From positions 7,782-15,145 of the forward strand of contig VBJS01000047.1 in the NCBI GenBank assembly GCA_005880055.1: 7,364 nucleotides of DNA, written 5' to 3'. The first letter of the stretch is position 1; each line of letters begins with the position of its first letter. Made by a program: the position numbers and the translations under genes. The notes beneath the pieces were generated by a model. It saw nothing but the letters and a program-made list of their open reading frames with translations, was not told where the DNA came from and ran no database searches. Source of the DNA: Chloroflexota bacterium (GTDB lineage Bacteria > Chloroflexota > Dehalococcoidia > SM23-28-2 > RBG-16-64-32). Shown in pieces: positions 1-6,044 of this stretch.

Positions 1-395
1 TGACAACGGGCGGCATGTTCGTCCGCGGCCTGGTCGGGATCGCCTTTGAACTCGTCTCAGGCATCGCGAGTCTGGTCGACGACCTCTGGATGTTGTGGGA
101 CAAGAATGCTCAGACCCTTCACGACAAGGTGGTCAATTCAGTTGTCGTTAAGGCGAACGGCTCTGAGAAGATCGTCGAGTCGGGCGGCGTCGGTGCGCTC
201 CCTGCCGGCGTGACACCGCCTCCTCCCTACGCCCCACCGGTCTCGTTCCCTGCCTCGCCGCCACCGACTCCGCAGCCGCCTGGGACATCACCGCCCACTC
301 GCCAGGCGGACGAAATCTATTGCCACAGCTGCGGCCAGGCGGTGAAGGCCGGCTCGCAGTTCTGCCCTCACTGCGGCGCAAGTATCGCAGGGTAG
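1..395 (+). CDS. RDD-family membrane protein with C-terminal zinc ribbon (5' end outside window)
   Basis: The frame is open from the left edge, so this is the 3' part of a longer gene and the ATG at 15 is probably internal. The first part matches the end of an RDD domain: a hydrophobic stretch, then DDLWMLWDKNAQTLHDKVV and a Val-rich end, which is the family's typical closing motif (aromatic, D+, L/W-HDK, VVV). RDD proteins are small multi-pass membrane proteins of poorly defined, possibly transport-related, role. About 35 residues of Pro/Ser/Thr-rich linker follow (roughly 195-305). The protein ends in a zinc ribbon with two CxxC knuckles, CHSC at 321-332 and CPHC at 363-374, ten residues apart. 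The ribbon probably lies in the cytosol and binds zinc structurally. The stop is TAG at 393-395, followed at once by the groEL control region, so it is unlikely to share groEL's transcript control. Fold assignment is good; function is unknown. Confidence 0.8.
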   Translation, partial: TTGGMFVRGLVGIAFELVSGIASLVDDLWMLWDKNAQTLHDKVVNSVVVKANGSEKIVESGGVGALPAGVTPPPPYAPPVSFPASPPPTPQPPGTSPPTRQADEIYCHSCGQAVKAGSQFCPHCGASIAG

Positions 396-418
396 ACACC
401 ATTAGGGTGAGCCACCCC

Positions 419-447
419 TTGCACTTCGCGTGCGGTTGCCCCAAAAT
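419..447 (+). promoter_or_regulatory. Probable groEL promoter
   Basis: TTGCAC (419-424) and CAAAAT (442-447) are separated by 17 nt and resemble a sigma-70 type -35/-10 pair (5/6 and 4/6 matches). Transcription would start about 453-455, at the left arm of CIRCE. That is the usual arrangement for HrcA repression. The match is imperfect and the call leans on its position. Confidence 0.45.
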
Positions 448-451
448 AGCG

Positions 452-478
452 TTAGCACTCCGCCCCTGTGAGTGCTAA
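452..478 (+). promoter_or_regulatory. CIRCE operator (HrcA binding site)
   Basis: This is a perfect inverted repeat, TTAGCACTC (452-460), a 9-nt spacer, then GAGTGCTAA (470-478). It matches the CIRCE consensus TTAGCACTC-N9-GAGTGCTAA exactly in both arms. CIRCE is bound by the repressor HrcA, whose activity depends on GroE chaperonin, and it controls groE and dnaK operons. Here it lies 71 nt before the groEL start codon. hrcA itself is not in the window. Confidence 0.97.
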
Positions 479-512
479 GATACCCTGCCGCAAGGCAATT
501 TCTGCAAAACAA

Positions 513-530
513 GCCGGGGCTCAACCCGGC
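513..530 (+). other. groEL leader stem-loop
   Basis: GCCGGG (513-518) and CCCGGC (525-530) form a perfect 6-bp GC stem with a 6-nt loop in the groEL 5' leader. It ends 7 nt before the Shine-Dalgarno AAGGAG (538-543). It may protect the mRNA or modulate initiation. No function is shown by the sequence alone. Confidence 0.5.
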
Positions 531-549
531 GTTTCAGAAGGAGTGAACC

Positions 550-2112
<1,563 letters not shown>

Positions 2113-2127
2113 GGCGCGACACGAACC

Positions 2128-2156
2128 GTAGGGGCGAAGGCAAGCCTCGCCTCTAC
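2128..2156 (+). repeat. Intergenic palindrome downstream of groEL
   Basis: Arms 2128-2140 and 2145-2156 pair over 12 bp with one bulged A (2138) and one G-T pair, around a 4-nt CAAG loop. It starts 15 nt after the groEL stop. No T-tract follows, so it is a poor intrinsic terminator, though it could stabilise the groEL 3' end. It looks like the short GTAGGGGCGA-type palindromes dispersed between genes in some GC-rich bacteria. I see only one copy here, so dispersal is inference. Confidence 0.45.
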
Positions 2157-2185
2157 AGCGCGGGCACGAAGGAAGGCGCCGCTTT

Positions 2186-2251
2186 CCGTCACTCCGAGGC
2201 GAGCGCGCGAGCAGGACGGTGGAGGAGGGCGAAGAATTATGCATCGCCCCA
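2186..2251 (+). repeat. Degenerate dispersed repeat, copy A
   Basis: It begins CCGTCACTCCGAGG (2186-2199), then about 31 nt of GC-rich purine-dominated sequence, GAAGAATT (2231-2238) and a CGCCCCA end (2245-2251). The same order of blocks occurs at 5755-5791 (CCGTCATTCTGAGG, AAAGAATC, GCCCCA). The blocks resemble the GTCATTCTGAG...GAAGAATC intergenic repeat known from many bacterial genomes, recalled from memory. It is non-coding. Mobility or function cannot be judged here. Confidence 0.5.
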
Positions 2252-2287
2252 AGCAGTAAACGGAGCCAATATGCCTCTACCCACGAC

Positions 2288-2316
2288 CTGATGACCGCGA
2301 CTGAAAAAGGTATAAT
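2288..2316 (+). promoter_or_regulatory. Promoter for the 152-aa gene
   Basis: A perfect TATAAT stands at 2311-2316, with a weak -35 candidate CTGATG (2288-2293, 3/6) 17 nt upstream. The expected start near 2323 gives a leader of about 40 nt to the TTG start at 2363. The -10 is an AT-rich island in GC-rich DNA, which supports the call. The -35 is unconvincing. Confidence 0.5.
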
Positions 2317-2322
2317 TAACAC

Positions 2323-2343
2323 GCGCGGCCACAACACCCGCGC
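2323..2343 (+). other. Leader stem-loop of the 152-aa gene
   Basis: GCGCGG (2323-2328) pairs perfectly with CCGCGC (2338-2343) around a 9-nt loop. It begins at the predicted transcript 5' end and stops 2 nt before the Shine-Dalgarno AAAGGGG (2346-2352). It could be a 5' stabilising hairpin. Confidence 0.35.
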
Positions 2344-2362
2344 ACAAAGGGGTTAACCACCA

Positions 2363-2821
2363 TTGTTCACCGAAAACGGCGTCCTCATCGATCTCGATGA
2401 AGTCCGTAAAGTTGTCGATAACTGCGATGTCTTTACGATCGGCTTCCGCCTCTTTCCGCAGCGTCTTATCGTCGATACGCGGTTTACCGGCGAAGAAGGG
2501 GAACCGACCGAGGGCCCGATGCTCGAACTAGTCGAACCGGTTGCCACGGTCGAGGAGCGGTTCTTCTGGCTTGGCAAGCGCCGCCCGAACTTCGGTGTGC
2601 CCGAGCGCTTCACCTTCTTCGTCTGGCCGCATTCTGTCCGCTTCCTTGAGGAGTCCGCCCTCATGGACCGCGTGCGCGAGCGCCTCTATCCGATCGATTC
2701 GGAGAAGGGTCGCGCAGTCGCTGAGACGACGATCAAGCTGCACATCCTGGAGCGCCGCGCCGTCCTCGACGCGATTACCGGCAAGCAGTACCACACGCTC
2801 TGGGCCGCCGCCCCGGCCTGA
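2363..2821 (+). CDS. Conserved-looking hypothetical protein, 152 aa, TTG start
   Basis: I do not recognise this family. The start is TTG at 2363, placed 10 nt after AAAGGGG (2346-2352), and no in-frame ATG lies nearer. The protein looks like a soluble, compact alpha/beta domain with no signal peptide or membrane segment. It is rich in charged and aromatic residues: FTIGFRLFPQRLIVDTR near residues 24-40, an acidic Gly/Pro turn at 43-52, EERFFWLGKRRPNF near 64-77, PERFTFFVWP near 80-89, then a more helical C-terminal third. Alternating hydrophobic strands and normal codon bias argue that it is a real gene. It has its own promoter at 2288-2316 and a terminator-like structure at 2893-2940, so it appears monocistronic. 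Function is unknown. Confidence 0.75.
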   Translation: MFTENGVLIDLDEVRKVVDNCDVFTIGFRLFPQRLIVDTRFTGEEGEPTEGPMLELVEPVATVEERFFWLGKRRPNFGVPERFTFFVWPHSVRFLEESALMDRVRERLYPIDSEKGRAVAETTIKLHILERRAVLDAITGKQYHTLWAAAPA

Positions 2822-2892
2822 CGCGCGCCTGCCGTCAACGCGCCGCCTCTTCCCGCTCACCGCGAAGCACGTGTACCACGCCGCTTCCCGCT

Positions 2893-2940
2893 CGTGGTGA
2901 GGCACTCGCGTCATGAGCGGAGGACCACCACGTTTCTTAT
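2893..2940 (+). terminator. Possible intrinsic terminator with a competing upstream arm
   Basis: CGTGGTG (2893-2899) can pair with CACCACG (2926-2932), followed directly by TTTCTTAT (2933-2940), as in an intrinsic terminator. The loop is long (26 nt), with a small CTC/GAG stem inside. ACCACG at 2875-2880 can pair with the same 2893-2898 segment, giving a mutually exclusive hairpin. It would end the 152-aa gene's transcript. Stem and tail are modest, so confidence is limited. Confidence 0.35.
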
Positions 2941-2949
2941 CGCAGAGCC

Positions 2950-3039
2950 ATGCCCGACCTCTACGGCGCGATCGACCTAGGCGGCACAAGGCTGCGCGCA
3001 ACGATCGCTTCGCTCGATGGCCGCATCGCCCTGGGATGA
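2950..3039 (+). pseudogene. 5' remnant of a second ROK kinase gene
   Basis: An ATG at 2950 opens 29 codons ending in TGA (3037-3039). The peptide MPDLYGAIDLGGTRLRATI continues as ASLDGRI and then ALG before the stop. It is the N-terminus of a ROK kinase, including the ATP-phosphate DLGGT motif. It nearly repeats the start of the intact ROK gene at 3485. From TAC (2962 and 3500) over 66 nt, I count 57 identical bases. Eight of the nine differences are synonymous third-position changes and one gives Arg/Lys. Such a pattern means both copies evolved as working genes before this one was cut off. Similarity ends near 3036. The rest of the gene is absent and ridA follows at 3085. No good Shine-Dalgarno precedes it, and a functional 29-aa product is unlikely. 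Confidence 0.85.
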
Positions 3040-3084
3040 TACGATTTCCTAGAGACCCGTTCTCAGGCCCGGAAGGAGGACCCG

Positions 3085-3480
3085 ATGCAGCAGCGCCCGA
3101 TCAATCCGTGGACATGGCAGGATGCCTTCGGCTTTTCTCAGGCGATCGAGGTAAGTGGCCAGGACCGATTGCTGATCTGCTCCGGCCAGACATCGGTAGA
3201 CGAAAACGGCGCGCCGGTCCATGAAGGCGATATGTCCGCCCAGGTGGGCAAGGCGCTCGATAATCTCGAGGAGGTGTTGAAACAGGCAGGCATGACTCTC
3301 GCGAACGCCGTACGCATCAATATCTACACCACCGATGTGAACGCGCTGCTTTCCGCGGTTGGTGTCTGGCAGGGTCGCCTCAGCCAGGCCGGATGCAAGC
3401 CGGCGAGCACGCTTCTTGGCGTGGCGAGCCTGGCATTTCCGGCGCTCATGGTCGAACTTGAGGCCATTGCGGTCGCTTGA
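3085..3480 (+). CDS. RidA/YjgF/UK114-family protein lacking the catalytic Arg
   Basis: 131 aa, the usual size for this family of trimeric cytosolic proteins. Archetypal RidA hydrolyses reactive enamine/imine intermediates such as those from serine/threonine dehydratase. Family features are ICSGQTSVDENG near 31-42, a GDMSAQVGKALDNLEEVL helix near 48-65, the VRINIYTTDV strand near 76-85, and the closing VELEAIAV at 123-130. By alignment from memory, Ser108 in KPAST stands where E. coli RidA has Arg105, the residue needed for deaminase activity. The relatives I recall with this PASTLLGVA pattern often have Arg a few residues later, where this protein has Ser115. The start is fixed by AAGGAGG (3073-3079). 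The gene sits 4 nt before the ROK kinase, so the two are probably co-translated. Family assignment is strong. Deaminase activity is doubtful and the real substrate is unknown. Confidence 0.93.
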   Translation: MQQRPINPWTWQDAFGFSQAIEVSGQDRLLICSGQTSVDENGAPVHEGDMSAQVGKALDNLEEVLKQAGMTLANAVRINIYTTDVNALLSAVGVWQGRLSQAGCKPASTLLGVASLAFPALMVELEAIAVA

Positions 3481-3484
3481 CCGC

Positions 3485-4462
3485 ATGCCAAAACCGCCTT
3501 ACGGCGCCATCGACCTGGGCGGCACGAAGCTCCGCGCCACCATCGCTTCGCTTGACGGCCGCATCGTGGGAGAGGAGATCGTTGCCTCCGAAGCGAGCGA
3601 AGGCCCCGAGTCCGTCATCGACCGCATGATCCAGACGCTGGAAACCGCGGCCGAGCAGGCCGGGCTTCGCGCCCATGACCTGGCTGGCCTCGGCGTCGCC
3701 TCGCCCGGCGCTTTGGACCTCATCCATGGCCTCGTCTTCGAGGCACCGCAACTTCCGGGGTGGAGTGGCGTTCCGCTACCACAAATCCTGAACGAACGCC
3801 TCGGCATACCGGTAATCCTGGAGAACGACGCCAACGCCGCCGCCGTTGGCGAGAACCGCTTCGGCGCCGGCGAGGGTACCCGGCAGATGATCTACCTGAC
3901 GATCAGCACCGGTGTCGGTGGCGGCATCATTATCGACGGCGACATCTACCACGGCGCGACCGGCTCTGCGGGCGAACTGGGCCACGTCATCGTCTGGTAT
4001 GACGGCCCACGCTGCCTCTGCGGCGAGCGCGGCTGCCTGGAGGCGATCGCCTCCGGCACCGGCCTCGTCTGGCGTGCCGAAGAGCTGATCGAGCGCGGCG
4101 AGGCGCCGGTCCTGGAACGGATGAAGCGGGAGCACGACGATTTCGGCGCAGACGAGGTGGCGGATGCGGCCCGCGCCGGCGACGAGCCGGCCCGCCGGCT
4201 TTTCGACGAGGCCGGGCTCTACCTGGGCATTGCACTCGCCGATTTCGTGAACATCTTCAACCCGGAGATGCTCGTTCTCGGTGGCGGCGTCGTCACAGGC
4301 GCCGCTGACCTCTTCCTGGAGCGCGCCGAAAGCACGATGCGACAGCTGGCCCGTAAGCAGCCCTTGAAAGACGTCCGCCTGGAACGCGCCACTCTGGGCG
4401 ACCAGTCCGGTCCGCTCGGCATGATCGCTCTTCTTGGTAATCAGGCCAACACTCAGGGGTAG
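3485..4462 (+). CDS. ROK-family sugar kinase (glucokinase-like)
   Basis: 325 aa, typical for the ROK family (ATP-dependent sugar kinases plus some repressors). No N-terminal helix-turn-helix is present, so this is a kinase type. Seen in order: DLGGTK phosphate loop (10-15), ENDANAAA with catalytic Asp115, ISTGVGGG phosphate/hinge motif (140-147), the sugar/zinc segment GELGH (163-167), the zinc signature CLCGERGCLE (Cys177, Cys179, Cys184, with His167), and the ATP-binding LVLGGGVV (263-270). Glucose is the likeliest substrate, but N-acetyl sugars or others are possible. The ATG at 3485 is chosen over an upstream-open frame because translation there begins MPKPPYGAIDLGG, exactly like the remnant at 2950. 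It starts 4 nt after the ridA stop with no clear Shine-Dalgarno, suggesting translational coupling. It lies convergent to the next gene. Confidence 0.95.
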   Translation: MPKPPYGAIDLGGTKLRATIASLDGRIVGEEIVASEASEGPESVIDRMIQTLETAAEQAGLRAHDLAGLGVASPGALDLIHGLVFEAPQLPGWSGVPLPQILNERLGIPVILENDANAAAVGENRFGAGEGTRQMIYLTISTGVGGGIIIDGDIYHGATGSAGELGHVIVWYDGPRCLCGERGCLEAIASGTGLVWRAEELIERGEAPVLERMKREHDDFGADEVADAARAGDEPARRLFDEAGLYLGIALADFVNIFNPEMLVLGGGVVTGAADLFLERAESTMRQLARKQPLKDVRLERATLGDQSGPLGMIALLGNQANTQG

Positions 4463-4495
4463 CGGCCTCCCGGATGGTACGCGCTGATCAGGCCG
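4463..4495 (+). terminator. Weak inverted repeat between convergent genes
   Basis: CGGCCT (4463-4468) is complementary to AGGCCG (4490-4495), and GAT/ATC can extend the stem inward after a 4-nt bulge. It lies immediately after the ROK stop and before the end of the minus-strand gene. It may help terminate one or both transcripts. There is no T-tract, so this is tentative. Confidence 0.25.
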
Positions 4496-4519
4496 TTCGC
4501 AGGAACATCGCTCTTCCCG

Positions 4520-5104
4520 TCAAACATTGCGGCGCGCACGGGTCCGGCCTCGCCCGAAACGCGCCGGTACCCGGCGCACCGTCGCTAGATGCTCCAGGTC
4601 CGGCTGTACGTTCTCCCTCTCCGCCTCCACTATCGGCTGGCAGGCGATGATTGTATCCGCTAACCGATCCGCCACCTCCTCCGCCAACTCTTCGCTCAAC
4701 GGGTCATACGGAAGCGACTGGTGTATCCGTGCCCAGGATTGCGTCCACTCCTCCAGCTCCACCTCCGGCCCCAGCCTGTCTTGTATCTCGGGCATATGAG
4801 CGGCCATCAGCTCCGCCCAACGGTATGAGAACTCACGCGCGCCCTCAAAGTGCAGTCCGATCTCGATACGTCCGGTCTTCCGCGTCAGCCACGCCTCATA
4901 ATGCACCTTCGGGGAGTGGTAGTGCATCTGAAGCCACACCGAACGAATGCGAGATGTAAGGCCTTCCCGCAGACCGTCCGACAGCCGCGCCAGCGTTCCC
5001 TCCTGCACGAGCGCCATAAATTCCGACACCCGCATCTGCGCCATGCGACAAGCCTGAAGCGTAACGCCTCGGGCGTCAATCGCTCTCAGTACTCGCCCGT
5101 CCAT
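4520..5104 (-). CDS. Hypothetical protein, 194 aa
   Basis: I do not recognise this protein. It looks soluble and mostly helical, with no signal peptide or membrane span. A central block (WLQMHYHSPKVHYEAWL near 57-73, then a strand RIEIGLHFEG near 79-88) looks like the conserved core. A Glu/Leu-rich helical region follows, ending in LADTIIACQPIVEAERE near 148-164. The tail is Arg-rich (RFGRGRTRARR), which could contact nucleic acid. The start is uncertain: the most upstream Met is at 5104, but Met at 5044 (MAQMRVSEF) and others follow, and none has a strong Shine-Dalgarno. A start at 5104 would overlap the lemA -10 element. It is convergent with the ROK gene (57-nt gap) and divergent from lemA. 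The long frame with sensible composition supports a real gene. Function is unknown. Confidence 0.7.
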   Translation of the reverse strand: MDGRVLRAIDARGVTLQACRMAQMRVSEFMALVQEGTLARLSDGLREGLTSRIRSVWLQMHYHSPKVHYEAWLTRKTGRIEIGLHFEGAREFSYRWAELMAAHMPEIQDRLGPEVELEEWTQSWARIHQSLPYDPLSEELAEEVADRLADTIIACQPIVEAERENVQPDLEHLATVRRVPARFGRGRTRARRNV

Positions 5105-5112
5105 GCTACAAT
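5104..5112 (+). promoter_or_regulatory. Extended -10 promoter of the lemA-htpX cluster
   Basis: TGCTACAAT (5104-5112) matches an extended -10 (TGN then TATAAT, 5/6). No good -35 is present at the right spacing, which the TG extension can compensate. The expected start near 5119 would give a leader of about 36 nt before lemA. The element overlaps the first possible start codon of the minus-strand gene. Confidence 0.5.
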
Positions 5113-5130
5113 TCCGGCTGCACCGTCCAT

Positions 5131-5150
5131 CCCCTTACGGGGCGAGGAGG
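5131..5150 (+). other. lemA leader hairpin and Shine-Dalgarno
   Basis: CCCC (5131-5134) pairs with GGGG (5139-5142) around a TTAC loop. Directly after it comes a strong Shine-Dalgarno, GAGGAGG (5144-5150), 4 nt before the lemA ATG at 5155. The ribosome site fixes the lemA start. The hairpin is short but all G-C. Confidence 0.5.
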
Positions 5151-5154
5151 AACC

Positions 5155-5727
5155 ATGGAACTGATCATCGTCATCGTCGTAATTGTTGCGCTGGTGATCA
5201 TCGGACTCATCCTCGTCGGCATGTACAACGGCCTCATCCGCTCGCGCAACCGCGTGAAAGAGGCCTGGTCCGGCATGGACGTCCAACTGCGCCGCCGCGC
5301 CAGCCTCGTGCCCAACCTGGTGGAGACCGTCAAAGGCTACGCGGAGCACGAGCGCGAGACGTTCGAGGAGGTGACCCGCGCGCGGTCTGCCCTCGAGCAG
5401 GCCGGCAACGTGCAGGACGCCGCCGCCGCCAACAACATGCTCACCGGCGCTCTCCGCCATCTCTTCGCCGTCGCCGAGAACTACCCGCAGCTCCAGGCCG
5501 CCGAGAACTTCCGCCAACTCCAGAGCGAGCTTTCAGATATCGAGGAGAAGATCGCGTTTTCCCGCCAGTTCTACAACACCAATGTCCTCGACTACAACAA
5601 CCGCATCGGCACCGTACCCGCTTCGGTAATCGCCGGCATGTTCGGGTTCCAGCCCGAACACTTCTTCGAGGCCGACGAAGAGGGCCGCGCAGAGGTCCGC
5701 GTCGATTTCAGCAGGGCGAGCGACTAG
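5155..5727 (+). CDS. lemA: LemA family membrane-anchored protein
   Basis: 190 aa, the usual LemA length. Residues 1-24 form one strongly hydrophobic N-terminal membrane anchor with no cleavage signal. A helical-bundle domain follows with the family's hallmarks: YNGLIRSRNRVKEAW near 24-38, the invariant-like GMDVQLRRRASLVPNLVETV near 40-59, AENYPQLQAAENFRQLQSEL near 107-126, and FYNTNVLDYNNRIGTVP near 138-154. An acidic tail ends in a VRVDF strand. The biochemical role of LemA is not settled. It is often encoded beside HtpX-type proteases and is thought to act at the membrane with them, and an htpX gene follows here. The start is set by GAGGAGG at 5144-5150. Transcription probably begins at the extended -10 promoter at 5104. 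A dispersed repeat and a small membrane-protein gene separate it from htpX. Confidence 0.95.
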   Translation: MELIIVIVVIVALVIIGLILVGMYNGLIRSRNRVKEAWSGMDVQLRRRASLVPNLVETVKGYAEHERETFEEVTRARSALEQAGNVQDAAAANNMLTGALRHLFAVAENYPQLQAAENFRQLQSELSDIEEKIAFSRQFYNTNVLDYNNRIGTVPASVIAGMFGFQPEHFFEADEEGRAEVRVDFSRASD

Positions 5728-5754
5728 AGTCAGTATCATTAAGAGGCATCGCGG

Positions 5755-5791
5755 CCGTCATTCTGAGGTACAAAGAATCCCGTGAAGCCCC
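5755..5791 (+). repeat. Degenerate dispersed repeat, copy B
   Basis: CCGTCATTCTGAGG (5755-5768), AAAGAATC (5772-5779) and GCCCCA (5787-5792) repeat the block order of copy A at 2186-2251, with a much shorter middle (3 nt against about 31). It lies in the gap after lemA, so it interrupts the lemA-htpX cluster without breaking a gene. It resembles the widespread GTCATTCTGAG intergenic repeat, recalled from memory. Confidence 0.5.
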
Positions 5792-5846
5792 AGTGCTATC
5801 CGCAATACAAACGGGGCATACTCGCGACCGATTGAGTGCGCTACAT

Positions 5847-6020
5847 ATGAGCAGCGACGACTTTAGCGCCGGGGCGAACGATTCGGATGATGAATTCACC
5901 AGCGGACTGTCGGCGCTCATCAGCGCCTTCTGGTGGATTCAACCCCCCGGGTTCGTGCTGCTGTTCGCCCTGCCCATTATCTTCCTCCTATGGGTAATGT
6001 CCTGGGCCCCCGGCTGGTGA
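5847..6020 (+). CDS. Small Trp-rich single-pass membrane protein, 57 aa
   Basis: I recognise no family. The first 20 residues are acidic and polar (seven Asp/Glu). A hydrophobic span at about 35-51 (GFVLLFALPIIFLLWVM) is preceded by FWWIQPP and followed by SWAPGW at the end. Five of 57 residues are Trp, placed at the expected membrane interfaces. The net negative N-terminus would favour an outside location under the positive-inside rule, though there are almost no basic residues to judge by. The start ATG has only a weak GAGTG 10 nt upstream, and an in-frame TTG at 5832 is an alternative. It sits between lemA and htpX, 24 nt before the htpX start and in the same frame as htpX. It could be an accessory subunit of that membrane module. 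Its existence rests on composition and position only. Confidence 0.5.
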   Translation: MSSDDFSAGANDSDDEFTSGLSALISAFWWIQPPGFVLLFALPIIFLLWVMSWAPGW

Positions 6021-6044
6021 CGGTCATCGCCCGCGCAACCCCAG

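Noticed and set aside
3017..3045. Promoter for ridA using TACGAT at 3040
   Set aside because: Only 4/6 match for the -10 and no -35 at suitable spacing. Not enough to call.
2913..3224. 103-aa ORF across the ROK remnant and ridA start
   Set aside because: Arg/Pro-rich, in a different frame from both recognisable coding pieces, and overlaps ridA by 140 nt.
3359..3484. Upstream extension of the ROK frame to an earlier start at 3359
   Set aside because: It overlaps ridA and gives an Arg-rich leader. The remnant at 2950 shows the true N-terminus begins MP...YGAIDLGG, which matches the ATG at 3485.
5103..5846. Long frame overlapping lemA and leading into the 57-aa gene
   Set aside because: Within lemA it is an Arg/Pro/His-rich shadow. 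Only the part from about 5847 has protein-like composition.
6018..6044. TGA readthrough joining the small membrane protein to HtpX in the same frame
   Set aside because: The frame is open across the gap, but TGA is used as a normal stop by ridA and other genes here, and an ATG follows at 6045. Separate genes are simpler.
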